Source: Neelides folsomi | Taxonomy: Eukaryota > Arthropoda > Collembola > Neelipleona > Neelidae | DNA length: 64,000 bases | Assembly (NCBI GenBank): GCA_034687125.1 | Contig: JAQGBZ010000063.1 | Span: 62,001 to 126,000 of the forward strand | Direction of reading: 5' to 3' | Part shown: one piece after another, positions 23,900 to 35,983 of the stretch | Layout: each line of letters opens with the position of its first letter | Numbering within the stretch: position 1 is the stretch's first letter | Notes under the pieces: generated by a model | Told to the model about the DNA's origin: nothing | The model's input: the letters and a program-made list of their open reading frames with translations, nothing else | Database searches by the model: none | Translations under genes and position numbers: made by a program

Positions 23900-24668
23900 T
23901 TTGCTTGATTACAGTGTTTCAGACAGTCAATTTACACAAATAAGTTTTTACTACTTAGAAGTTGACAAAAGATCACCAGACAGACGACAAGAATTAAAGT
24001 CACACAAAGTTTTTGTGGAATAATTGTAATTAAAAAGTACTTAATTCAATCCATAGTTTTATGAGAATCAAATCACAACACAGAGGGAGAATATGCTCAT
24101 TGCTCAGTTTGCTCACTCAAGTCAAAATCACAGTCAGCAGAAGATGCATGTTTTGCCGTATACTCGGCCTGGCTATTGTGTATAGGAAAGATATTTTTCG
24201 CAAGTTTTCCTGTCCCTCCACAGCAATGCAAATTCGGCACAAGCACAGTGTGCGTGTGTGTCTGGGTGTGTTGAATGTTGGCATTTAATATTTGAATCCA
24301 TTAATGATATTTTACATCAGTTGTTAATTATAGTCGTTGACATAATAAACAGCTACTTTACAGATATTTTGTTAAAGTTGTATGATAATGAAATGACATT
24401 ATGAGCTATTAATTTATTTTGACATCATGTGTACCGAGTACTCATTATTACCTACATCAAAAGGAACAATCATTTCACTGAAAGGCATATCGTAGCTATA
24501 CATATTAATGTAAACCTATTCATCCTATAGAAATATTAGCTTTTGTTTCGAAAAACTCAAATCACTAGCAAACTTAGCTATCATAATATCGGAATAAGTC
24601 AAACTATTGCATAACTATTATTATAAAATACCCAATCATCCCGTTTCTTTTTAGAATAAGTATTTCAT
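23900..24668. promoter_or_regulatory. head-to-head intergenic region KXD1 / RING gene
   Basis: A 0.77 kb divergent spacer. An acceptor-like CTTTTTAG at 24647-24654, just before the RING start codon, suggests a 5' UTR intron for that gene. A TG/GTGTGTGTG stretch lies near 24248-24268. No TATA box stands out. Confidence 0.35.
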
Positions 24669-26033
24669 ATGAAAATGATGTCTAGAGCTGGAGTAAATAA
24701 TGCGCCTTTATCTTACAAGGAAAACACATGCAAGATTTGCAAAGAAATCTTCATAAACGCAAGAACAATAATTATCTCATACACCTACAACATTTCCATC
24801 CACATTGATAAATTACATTCCCTGTTTAAAATCATAGACTGTTCAAACGAGTTGCGAGCACAAATTCTGCAGCTTCTGCATTAAAATTTGGCTCCAAACA
24901 TCATGTCTTTGCCCAATTTGTGACAAGAAAATCGTCGAGACTACTCCCATGCCCGAAGTGGATCAGAAAATCGACAACATATTCCGCATGGCGTCTGCTG
25001 AAGTGAGACGAGGTCGAGAACTCATGAAGAACTCTCGTCTCTTCAGCGAGAAAAAGATGAATAAAGATGTGGAATCAAAGGCCAAGAGTCTTATGGATGT
25101 GAAAAAGAAAACAACATATTTTGAACTTCCTCCTATGAAATCTGGGAAAAAGCCGCCGACGCCAACAACAACAACCAAAGTACCAAAAAGTACTTATGGA
25201 GCTATGTCCGCTCGTCTGCCTCCAACAACGGCAATCGGGGAGTTTAAAGTCATGGAACAAGCTCGACCGAAATCTCAGGGAAAGCAAATGGGAAGTTCTT
25301 CAAAACAACCCAATTCCAAATTTGCACATCAGTCTATATCCAATTTGATACAATTTCAGTCAAAGAATCTCTCGGCTTTGGAGAAATCAACAAAGGGCTT
25401 GGAATCAAAACTGTTTGAAACTTATGATCGCATCATGGAAAAAGTTAAAGCTGAAGATGAAGCTGAAAAGCAACTTCTCTTTGCTCTTGGAGAGAAAAGT
25501 GTAAATCTTGGATATGAAGAGAAAATGGAAAATTTCCACCGACAAAATGCCAAGACGTTTAATCAGACAACAATGTCAATTGCAGCTCCAGAAGACCTAA
25601 GAGCCCTCGTAGACAATAAATTTGAATCAGGTCACTGTAGTTCATATTCTATACATATTTCAAAATGTTCAAATCTTTCGAACAAAAACATTATTTTATC
25701 CAATCCAATAGAATTTGTATACAATATTTGTTTTACATTTTCATTAATTTCTCTTTAGGAGTAAACATGGAGGATTTAATTGAAGAAGCGAAAGATTTGG
25801 TCGAAATCGAGGATTTCCTACAAAAATATCCATTCGAGAGACTTGAGAAAATAGTGTTAGATCCCGGTCATGACGAAGAAATTGAGAATCTTTCAGACGA
25901 TGATTTGGAAGAACTCTTTGAATTTGCCAATTCAAGCTCCAGCTTCAATTCTCTTTCTATTCAAAATGGGAATCACAAGGAATGCAAAAATCCGATCGTT
26001 AAATTTTATCAGACCCATGCGAAGAAGATGTAA
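24669..26033 (+). CDS. RING-finger protein of unknown family (probable E3 ligase)
   Basis: Three exons: 24669-24758, 24838-25630 and 25759-26033, giving 385 aa. Intron 1 uses a GC donor (AAC followed by GCAAGA) with a normal CATAG acceptor. Only this join rebuilds the RING, with cysteines 21, 24, 36, 41, 44, 55, 58 and His38 (CKIC, CEHKFCSFC, CPIC), and the spacing equals that of RNF8. An in-frame TAA lies upstream of ATG 24669. After the RING come a basic helical stretch, a Pro/Thr/Lys linker (KKPPTPTTTTKVPK), a helical region near residue 200 and an acidic C-terminus (EEIENLSDDDLEELFEF). The architecture suggests an E3 ligase, but substrate and family are not recognised. The RING resembles that of RNF8 2.8 kb away, so a local duplication of the RING part is possible. 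Confidence 0.82.
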
Positions 26034-26784
26034 TTTATTTCATTCTCCACTGACCTCTCATCTCCTTGTTTCATAATATAATTATCCATACTATCCATTA
26101 CATAATTGTAAGTTGTAATTGTAAGTGAAGAGTTTAGAATGAAATCTATGTAATACCTATGCATGTGCTTTATTATTACATGAAGAAGCGACTCTTTTTC
26201 AATAAAAAGACATTCTATTGATTTAATTCCATTGAATACATATTGAATCTAATAGCCATAATTTAGGTCATGTCATTTATTTAATTAACGTATATTAACT
26301 AATTCTAACAATAAGCCTAGGGATGTTGGTATACAGCCTAGCTTTAATGCTTTACATCGACAGAGGTTAAAGTATTACAATTCCCCAATAATTCATAAGA
26401 AGGTGTGGTTGTAGTTTTCACAAGCTAAAACCCGCTTCACTTTCGAAGCTGTCTAGCCAGATGAAAGAATTTATTATTTGTATTTTCTTTCATTAGATTG
26501 ATTCATAATCAGGAGTTTAGATCTCGAAAATTAATCAATTTGGACTCTTCCCAATCACTGTCTATCAATCTTTCCAACCGTATGTAGATAAAACTCAGGA
26601 GCCAATTCACAATTTTCATTTTCAAGAGACGCCATGATTTATCTCATTTAATTTTTTTTGATCAAATCCTCAATTTGGACCCCATTATACTCCCATCTCA
26701 AGTGGAATTCTATTTAATCTATTCTCAAACATATTAAATAGGCTCAGCCCAACTAAGAAGATTGATTTTCGAAAGAGCAACGCC
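26034..26784. other. intergenic region, RING gene 3' UTR and zinc-finger gene 5' flank
   Basis: Holds the polyadenylation signal at 26201 and the upstream region of the next plus-strand gene. No other frame or RNA gene is recognised. Confidence 0.5.
26201..26206 (+). terminator. RING-gene polyadenylation signal
   Basis: AATAAA lies 168 nt downstream of the RING-gene stop codon. Confidence 0.5.
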
Positions 26785-28478
26785 ATGTTGCATGTGTAAG
26801 TTACAAAATAAGATCTTTTTTCAAAATTACGAAACTTGTTAATTGATTCCCAATTTCATTTTAGATCCGACAAAGACGACGGGGAGGAAATCCTCGGAGA
26901 CTTATTCGAAGATGATGATTACGGATACACAACTCATGAAAAGACCTATGCCCCGTACAGCAGTTATAATTCGTACAATAACGAAGTTCATCATGTGTCC
27001 CACTCTCACACCCCGAGTTATGCCACTCAAGGCCACTCTTCTAATTTCAACCAAATGTAAAAAAAAGTTTTATTTGTTTACATTTTACTTATTATTAAAG
27101 ACACTTAAGCTAAATAGAGATAATTTATAAAACTATCTTATAATTAACTTGATGGCAATTTTTAGAATTGGAAACAACTATAGCAGAAACCAATCCTACT
27201 CATTGGTTCAGCTCAACTTCAACCAGATTCCAGTTTTAACTGATGGAGGAATCAAAATCAAATCAATCGAACCTCACAGCCAGAATCAGTACATTGGGCT
27301 CAATAGCATCCCAATTCTCACTTCAACTGGAATTAAAGTGAAGCCTCGAGTTCCAGAACGAAGAATGACACCAATAATCCCTCCTCGACCCATCATGTCG
27401 GCAGTCTCAACAATAAGGGAACATCCATTACCACCTCCAAAGCCGTAAGAAAAATATAATGCTCCCATATTATTCGATTTACAATTTTACTTATGAAGCT
27501 CTTGAATATTTTTAGACGTTATCGAGTTAAGAACAGGATATGCACACACTGTGGTAAGGCCTATAGCCGGAACCAACAGCTGAAGCTTCATATAAAAACG
27601 AAGCATCTTGCACAACCCAAAGCTGATGGGACTCCGGGTCAAATGTACGAGTGCGAGATTTGCAAATTGACATTCAACAAACAGTCGCATCTGAATTACC
27701 ACAGAATACTTCACAACTTGGAAACTTTCAAATGCCCAGTCTGCGAAATTACTTTCAAGTATATTTTTTTATATATCATTGAAAACTCAAATTACATTTT
27801 ATTTAAAATTCCAACGAACCATCTTTTATTTCACGTTTACGAAATACACTTGTAAGTTAGCACTTATTTAACATTTTCGAATTATTTAGTACGAAGCACG
27901 TTCTGGATGGTCACATAATACTTCATTCTGAGGATCTTGTGGGTACGCCGTATGTGTGCCCCATTTGCTGGAAAGGAATTGAGGAAAAGATCGAATTCGA
28001 CGCACATATGGAAGGTGTTCATCCTGAAGAGTTGTCCACTTTGGATTCGAAACCATACAAATGCTTTTTGGTATGTCTACTAACGATAAAGATAAAATGT
28101 TTAATCTTAAAAATATTCAGAGCTTCCATTAAACAAGATTTTATTTTTCAGTGTGATACCCAGGACTCTCGCTTTTCAAAATTCAAAAATCTGAAAGTTC
28201 ACATGAGTAATTTCCACAAATTCGGGGTGAAAGCAGTTGCGGCATCAACTTCAGATATTCCGTAATTTTAACCCTTTAATCTTTTTTGTTTTACTACAGT
28301 GTAAATATTACATGATTAATATCTCATGCTTTATGATTCTAGCAGGCTTGTTGTGCCTCTTAAAGCAGAGTCTCCAAGTCTTCTTCTTGAGATCACAGAC
28401 GCCGAAACTTCTGAAATGAGTGTTGAAACTAATGAAGAAATTCAGACTCCTTCCCTCAATCAGATGTTGGTCGAATAG
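26785..28478 (+). CDS. five-finger C2H2 zinc-finger protein
   Basis: Seven exons: 26785-26795, 26865-27056, 27166-27444, 27516-27758, 27890-28070, 28152-28261 and 28346-28478, giving 382 aa with every phase consistent. The first exon encodes only about four residues (MLHV). Residues 5-70 are acidic, then Tyr/Ser/His-rich (YAPYSSYNSYNNEVHHVSHS), like a disordered activation or condensate segment. A central part holds two imperfect copies of a motif of the form P(V/I)LT.GIK(I/V)K. Five C2H2 fingers run from residue 170: CTHCGKAYSRNQQLKLHIKTKH, ECEICKLTFNKQSHLNYH, CPVCEITF, CPICWKGIEEKIEFDAH and CFLCDTQ. Several are split by introns. A nuclear DNA- or RNA-binding role is likely; no orthologue is recognised. 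The tail is Glu/Thr-rich. Confidence 0.82.
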
Positions 28479-29705
28479 ATTACATGTTCGAGCCTTTATA
28501 ATGTGTAAATTGTAAATAGCTTACAATTAAGTAAATGTTAGAATGGTTATACATAACATAAAATTACATACCGCCTATTAATGGGATGTTGGTATTTATA
28601 ATAATAGCTAGAATGTGCTCTATCTATTTACACATTTAATTATTTAAAAATTTTATAAAAATAATGAACTACTTGTAGTGCATCACAGAGGTAAGTTATA
28701 TAGAATCTATATTATAGATTAATAAATATAGTAGTACTTCTATTGGTTAAGTGTATTTATAATACTGTACAAGTATTGACGCAGCACGCAGCATTGGGAA
28801 AATAGTTTAACAAACCTCTAATGATTAATAATATTATGGCGAGTATTTATAACATTAATGATGTTTATAATTGATTTTTGTAAGTATAGGTATTATCCAA
28901 ATGGTCCAATCATTTTATTACTGATAGTTAATACAACTTACTCCCTTGCTTTATCTTTAACTTAATTCTAACAATGAATTTCATTATTTTTATATTGATG
29001 AGTAGTTACATTTATAAGGCAATGTATTCAATTATGTGTTTCATGTATGTAAATTTAATGGAGTATGATGATGCCAATACCAATCAAATTGTACAAGTTG
29101 TTTTACGTTTATATAACTTCTATTTAGGTTCTTTATTTAATAACAATTTTTTGTTTATAATTAAAACAAGGATCTAACCAATTGTTCACTTTCCGAATTT
29201 AATTATAATACATAATATGAGAAATATTTATTTATTATTTATAAGAGCTATTTATTTACCAACTTATGGACAATATTAAGTACTTAATTGTTAATATAAT
29301 TTAATCTATTTATATTTGTTTTAACTTTAATTAGGAATATTCATTTTACATTAATTAAATAGACAAGCTCTGAAGTTTTACAAACAATTAAAAATTAAGC
29401 TATTTAATTATTAACAACAATAGAAAATATTGGAAATCACAATGAAAAATTACTATTTGGAGCAAGATCACTTTGCAAAGAAACAACGACAAAGATATAA
29501 AACAAAGTTAAAACTTTTCTCTCAATTTCATATTATATACCCCACCATTTCACTAGAATGATATCATGTTAAAAAAAACTAATAAAAATCAATTGTAGAT
29601 GTCTTTATTAACTAATCTTCCATAATATATACTCTAAAAATGTAATGTATTTATAAATTACTTATTTTACATTAAATAAACTACCATCTATAACTATGTA
29701 TTCCT
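28479..29705. other. AT-rich intergenic region between convergent genes
   Basis: The spacer between the zinc-finger gene (+) and CLPTM1 (-). It is very AT-rich and only short non-protein-like frames occur. Confidence 0.6.
28721..28726 (+). terminator. zinc-finger gene polyadenylation signal
   Basis: AATAAA about 243 nt after the stop codon of the zinc-finger gene. Other A-rich variants lie nearby. Confidence 0.4.
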
Positions 29706-29710
29706 TTATT
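29705..29710 (-). terminator. polyadenylation signal overlapping the CLPTM1 stop codon
   Basis: The last codons read CAA TAA AGG, so the hexamer AATAAA includes the stop codon itself. A second minus-strand AATAAA about 100 nt further (29602-29607) is an alternative. Confidence 0.4.
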
Positions 29711-32700
29711 GGTCTTTCTTTGTCACTTTTGAGGATTTTTCCTGAGAATTTTTAGAAGTTGAAGGTTCATTGGAAGCCACCACTACTTGTTTATCTTTTT
29801 GATCTAACATCTCGGCGGAGAAACCAAATTCGTTGACTCGTGTAGGATCGATTCTGTATATCCATCGCTGATACAAATATATGAAGAAGATTATATCGTC
29901 TCGAAATACTCCAACCCGGTAGAGGAATGGCATCTATAAGTTATATAAAATGTAAATTATTTATCCCTCCATATTTCAAGAGTTTGTAATGTGTAATATC
30001 TTAAATTTTTTAAATGAATAAAAAAATCAAATAATTACAACTTGCCTTAATGACAAATGCGAAAATATCGTCGATGAATGTGTTGAGGAATTTATATGAA
30101 AGCATTCTCCAGGGAAGATGCGCGACAGACTTCAGCTTGTAGTTAATAAAAAGTTGAGGAGTCATCATGATGAATCCTTTATTGGAAAAAGAGATTGTAA
30201 ATTAAATAATTCCAACGTGGATGGAATGTGAAATCATAGTGGGGATTACCAAAAGTGAGGAGGAATCCATAAAGCATATTAAGAACCCACGAGTACCATC
30301 CTTTATGTTCTAAATATAAGACGGAATATACTCCATAGGCGAGAAGAAGAGGAGCAAGGACCCAAGATAAATACCTTTAAAAGTCATTTATGTTTAATAC
30401 CATTCTTTAATAATAAAACTCAAATACTTTGGTGTCTAGTTTCGTTTCAGTAAAAATGTTTAGGTATAGAAAATAAAAAAAGTACTTGAATGCAAGGATG
30501 TCGTATTGTCGTGTACTTGACTCAACGTATGATCCTTTATCTTCAAGTCTTATTCTTGGGAAAACTCCAAGAATTTTGTTCTCGCGATCAATCTTGACAT
30601 CAGTGACCTTATTGATTTTCCATATTTCAATGAGAAGACCCACAAAAACGCTGATTCTGATAACGAAGTTGGTCTCATTGTCCAATATATAAAGAAGAAC
30701 GATTAGGGATTGGAACACGTTGAAAAAGACCGATCTCACAGATAATCCCTCTAAACTCTTTCGATTGTTCCAAAATTGAATATCTTTGAAAGTAAAGATT
30801 AAAAGTCAATGTTTTAACTTTTACTGGTAATATTTGTCTATTATAAAAGTTAATCGAATAATCTAATATTAAGTTTTAATGTTTGTTGTAATACCGTTTT
30901 TAAATGCAAGAAATTCGAAAATGCTATGCAAAATCGAAACGACAAAAGTGAGGGCAAGAAGTATTGGGTTTGTATCTAAAATTGCTTCCTTTAAAGTATC
31001 TTGATCATCATCCTCTTCACCCTCGCCCATTGCAAGGATTTGAGGCTGCCATTGATTTCGCATTGCCTGGGCTGCATAAATTTGCCACTTGAAAAGAGAC
31101 AGGGGTTGATAGATGATCGTGACTGCAATCGACCTGTATAATGAATTTTACATTACTTTGAGCTCACTCACCCAGTCAGAGCTGAAGATAGTATGATTAA
31201 ATTTTAAATTCATTTTACGAACTTTGTGGTGCTGTTGATTAATTGATAGTCTTTTGCTAAATTCCAATAATCATTGAAAAATAGAATTGGCTGGTATGTA
31301 TTTTCCATTGGGTTAAAATGTAAATTCTCCTAGAATATGATAATATCCAAGTTAAACAAAAAATATTGAATATTTTATAATGTAATTATGAAAATTTATG
31401 CTTTAAATTGTCTCATTTATTTGTGAGTGGTCAGTAAATCCAAAAATTGGATATCAATGAAATATAAAAAATTGAGATGATAGGTATATTTAATCTTGAT
31501 CATATAACAAACCTTTAGAGGACTAGGAACCGATCCCATTGTCCATGCCGTCCAGTCAGTGACGAGACATATTGTCATATTTGGATGCCAATGTGATACA
31601 ATTTCTGAACTCATCACTTTCGCCTTCTATTCTCAATTAAAAATATTTAAGTTTAATCCAATATTAATATATTAGTTGCAATATTAAATGTTAAATGGAG
31701 ACCTCTTGGTCCTCAATGGATGCTGCAGTTTCTCCAGTTAGTAAATTATGGGTTTTAGTAAAACGCTTCTTCTTGAATTTATTTAACATCTTCGTTTCAT
31801 GAATTGTTTTCCCCTTTGATAGCCTTGGATCGGCCTGTGGATCTGGTGAATGGCCAACAGGAAGCATAAATGCATGAATGAATATTGACCCATTGTTTTG
31901 CACTCTCTGTTAAGAATTAACAATGTTAGATTATTATTATTGGAACTATATCTGTGATTGGAATTTTGAAATAAATAGATCGAGAGTTGTCATAAAATAA
32001 GCTTTATTTACGAAGACCACCAAAGTAAATTGCAAATGACAAAAAGAAGGAAAAGAATTTAGTGAGAGTTTAAAAATTCTGTTATTAATTAGAAATTACC
32101 TTTGATAACTCCACATTAACGGTTGTCTCGAAAGAGCCATCACTCTTTGGCCCCCCGTACCAGTCCCCGTATATTAACCTTTCCTGTTTCCAGATTAATT
32201 GGGCATTAGAAAAATTTCTAAGATAGTCTTTTTCCTCTGTTACGTACACATACATGTCCTGAAATAAAAAACAAATTCAATTAAAATTTTAATACTTATA
32301 CAATATCAATTTGATGAATCAATATTTATCAATTAATTACAAATTCCGTTCCGTTTGGCCACATATTGGAAGAAGCAAGACTTGGTGGAGCATTTGGATC
32401 GACCTTCGGAGACGAACCGGGTGAACTTGTATTTCCTCGGATGAAAGACATTATGAAGTAAATTACCAACGCCCGGAGTATCATGGATTTTGCTATTGCC
32501 AAAAACTAAAAATTCACAAAATTATGAAATAGATTTCATTCACGAAATCAAAACATTCTTATTCTAAGTAGAGAAATGATTAAGTCAAAGGGCGATTCTT
32601 TTGTAAATAAGTATTGGATCTTTCACCTTTTCTAAGGGAGTTGGTTGAAACTGTTCTCTTGCTCTGTCGACTTGTTCATTAAATGAAAGCTATTAAACAA

Positions 32701-32985
32701 ATTGTTCAATTAATTTTATACGACGCTTCCGATTTTAAAATTTTCTAATAATTATAAATTGTTACTTACTTCTCGAACTTCTCCTTCAACTCCTTCGGAA
32801 TTTTCTTCCCCTTCGTTATCTCCTTCTGCTTGAACTTCGGCAACTTCATTAGAATCATTACTAACAGGTGTGTTCGATTTGCTTGATTCCTTCGGTTGAG
32901 ATCCAATATTCAAGTCATCCAAATTGCGATTTCTGCGTTTGACATTTTTTGACTGCTTTTCGGTAACATCTTCAACGCGCACCAT
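29706..32985 (-). CDS. CLPTM1: CLPTM1 (cleft lip and palate transmembrane protein 1) homologue
   Basis: Twelve exons: 32985-32770, 32689-32627, 32505-32341, 32258-32100, 31906-31703, 31626-31513, 31329-31223, 31133-30895, 30783-30486, 30374-30250, 30176-30046 and 29933-29706, giving 682 aa (human about 669). CLPTM1 is a multi-pass ER membrane protein that limits forward trafficking of GABA-A receptors. Conserved blocks in order: IYGDWYGGPKSDG, VQNNGSIFIHAF, HNLLTGETAA, VSHWHPNMTICLVTDW, YWNLAKDYQLINST, FEFLAFKNDIQFWNNRKSLE, VLLYILDNETNF, a TPQLFINYKL block and IYLYQRWIYRIDPTRVNEFG. The N-terminus is acidic, with a first membrane segment in the 32505-32341 exon and several more in the C-terminal half. 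The last intron is GC-AG (AAG followed by GCAAGT). The Met start at 32985 is the first ATG in the exon. Confidence 0.96.
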
Positions 32986-35669
32986 ATTACCTAATAAAGT
33001 ACAAAATTCCTCAATCAAATAAACTTCAAGTATCAATTGTAATTATTTCCCAACATTCACAAATCACAAGTGCCGTTCACTACTTACACGTGTAATTTAA
33101 CGTGCTAACTACTTAAAATGATGAAACCAAAGATTGAATCATCCCGAAATGACTATATACTGATGCCGGAATAATAAAATTAATTAACCTGGGTTCGTCT
33201 TGAAAGATCTGATCAAATGGGGTCCCTACGCCGATGGAAGCCACATATAGAATCGGGAAGCCCAATCAAAGAAGATTCGAAAGAGGTGAAGAACGAAGAA
33301 GAACTTCTTAAAATAGTTTCAACCCTTTAGACTCCACTCCACTCTTTAAACTGCAAGTTTTGCAAGGCTATTTAAATGGAATCAAGGAGGATTAAATTGG
33401 CACGACCGGGCAGATCAACAGTTTATTTATTCATCAACAAGATGGCTCTCAGGAAGAGATTTCATTCTTAAACCAACATTGGGTTTCTCATTCATTCATT
33501 TCATTCATCTTTTCTTCAACCCTAAAACCAAGTAACATGCCCTTCTTTTTATTCATTACCAAAATGAGTGTCTTTTCAATCCTTGATAAGTTAAAATCCG
33601 GAGGGAGGTTATATGTTAAAGGGAGTCCTAAGAAATAGGAAGATCATGAAACATGTTGCATATTTCCATATATTGGACATTGAACAATTAGTTCCATGTG
33701 AAATGCCTTTGTTTTCTTCCAAAGGGGTGGAGGTTTGAGGGCGGAGAGGGAAGAACGTGGTGGATGGGAAGCCAGTTCTCTCCCGCATGTTGAAGGGATC
33801 ACCGCTCTCAAACATGTGCTCCTTGGATTCATTTTCCCAACGCCCAATTTGATCAAACTCAATTAAAAGTATCCGTTAAGTTCGCATCATCTTCTTCATC
33901 ATGTTGGGAAGACCGGCAGGGAGTGGAAAAATATAAAACATCGTTCTCATTCCTTGACAGTTTGTGACCGTTTTAGATTCTTCGTGAGTGAGCTAGTTCT
34001 CTCTTGATATTGAAAGGTGAACTACAAAATGTTCGATTTATAAAACACCGGAGTTGTATGTGCTTAATTGAACCACCTGGATGACAATGAAGAGGATTTG
34101 CGGAAATTGTAAGTTTATTTTTCACGACTCGGGTTTTTATTGAAGCAATAGTTGGCGGTTTTGGATTTGAGTACAATTGAGAAATATATCTCTGGAGTAG
34201 ATTAACATATGAATGAGGGAGGGAAGTTGTTGGATAGCTCGGGGCCCTCGGCTTTTTTCTCTTTGGATCCTCTTGGGAGACTTGGCTTGCCTTCCTCTTG
34301 CACGTCTCTCGCACTGCTTCAGCTTGGCCTTCGTCGAAGTCGGGGGAGAAGATTGAGTGGAAATATTATGTACGTAAGACGAGGGTGCGTTCTTTATTTT
34401 ACAAAACTCTCGCACTCTTCTTTATCTCTCACACTCCCACATTTGCGTTATGATCCTACTTCAGTTTGTAGTCGTTGTAGCGTAAGTTTCAGAGCCAAGA
34501 CGAGAGTCTCCAGAGTCGTAAAGAGGAAATAATAATAATTTAACAAGAAGGTGGATTCCGCACGAGCATATCCGCATCCTGGATCTTGGGATCTTGTTGA
34601 GGGCGATGTCGAATCTGCTCGAATCAACCCCTCCTTTAATGAGTGAGGTTAGAAAACAACTTGCTGAGCTTTAATGAGAAAGATGACGACATCGTGTCTC
34701 TCAATTGGCTGACTTTTCATTAATTTAAATTCCACTCTGACAATGAGCTTCGACTTCGGGACGAGCCCTTGTCTCATTCTCGTACTTCAACTAACCCACC
34801 TTAAAAATATTTTAACTTGCTTTCATGGCCCGCAAATTAAAACGGCCGTAAAAAGAGAGATAAGTGACATTTGGGAGGTTCGGCCGCCTCGTTTTTTCTC
34901 CTCAAAATACTAACGACTTGATTTTCAATTTTTTTAAAACCTGTATTGTAATTTTGATTTAAGGATCTTTACTATCTGGTAAAGATAATATGCTTATTAG
35001 TCATTACCTCTATAAGTTGATTACCTGACTTGACTCATATTCAGGTTTTATGTGTATAATACTTGATCAATCTTTCCATTATCTTCCATCCTTTCCGCAG
35101 CTCGTGTTAAACAAACGTGAAGGGAAGTTGATTGAATCAATTTATAAAGAAAATTAACTTCATGGCTCTACTTATATGTTATAAGACTACAACTTGCAGC
35201 TTGCAATTGTTGTGACCAATTATTGAAACGTGATAAAGGTTAGAGTAAAGTTGAAGGTCGAATATAATTAAGAATTGTTATTTTAAAAATTGTTATGAAA
35301 CAACTAATGTTTGATATTTCAAATCACGTTCATGCCGGAATTATACATTTTCAAACGATGTAACACCCAATTGTATTAAAATGGCAAATGAACTATTTTA
35401 CAGCAAACAATACAATTGGAAAATAGGTTAACTGGCGTTATTCATTGTTTCATCAGCTTTTGGTTTGTATGTGAAGAAGCATGATGCGTAATTAAATTTA
35501 AAGTTGTCATTTTTATCGAGTCATTAGGAAATTGAGTTATTATTGGCTTTGTAGGAGGAAAATTGAGAGTGAATTCACTCAATGGACTTTCATAATCTTC
35601 CACGTCCTTGTATAATATTCACACTACACATATATCATATAATATATTCAATGAATGAGAAAATTATTC
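32986..35669. other. intergenic, CLPTM1 promoter region and beyond
   Basis: The first few hundred bases must carry the CLPTM1 promoter (minus strand). From about 33.2 to 34.9 kb the sequence is GC-richer, with overlapping non-protein-like frames on both strands (for example 33973-34314 and 34209-34532). No gene, RNA or mobile element is recognised. Confidence 0.45.
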
Positions 35670-35918
35670 TTAATATTCGACCTGGTAGGTAGAAGCTGTG
35701 GACACGCGAGTGACTTCCATTTTATTGTTATAAATTTCTCGCCTGATTCTTTCTCCATTATAAATAATCATATCAATAAACAGAGTTAGGCATTGTTCAC
35801 TTACGCATCTGTCTAGTATATTATTAAATTGATCATTATGTTCTGATTTTCTTAATTTGACCTCGAGTGAGGAATTGAAGATTGAGAGAATGGAGCTGAG
35901 TGTTTGTGATTCAGACAT
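35670..35918 (-). CDS. candidate small single-exon gene, unknown function (82 aa)
   Basis: The ATG at 35918 has an ACC preceding it (favourable context), and the frame runs 82 codons to TAA. A textbook TATA box (TATATAAAG) lies 66 nt upstream on the same strand, at a distance that allows a short 5' UTR. The composition is protein-like and mostly helical: SSILSIFNSSLEVKLRK, FNNILDRC, CLTLFIDMIIYNGERIRREI. No family is recognised. A perfect GTAAGT after the codons for ILDRC could be a real splice donor. In that case the product would be shorter or continue in an exon I could not find. Confidence 0.4.
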   Translation of the reverse strand: MSESQTLSSILSIFNSSLEVKLRKSEHNDQFNNILDRCVSEQCLTLFIDMIIYNGERIRREIYNNKMEVTRVSTASTYQVEY

Positions 35919-35983
35919 GGTGCCTCATGGTGGTAGTAAATTTAAAGGAGCATTTAAATGTTTAATGGAGGTTTCCAGAAGTC

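Noticed and set aside
31172-31181. A 10-nt micro-exon in the CLPTM1 intron between 31133 and 31223, flanked by TTCAG and a perfect GTGAGT
   Set aside because: Using it would need a phase-1 upstream exon end, for which no donor exists. The direct join from 31223 to 31133 gives a segment of exactly the conserved length.
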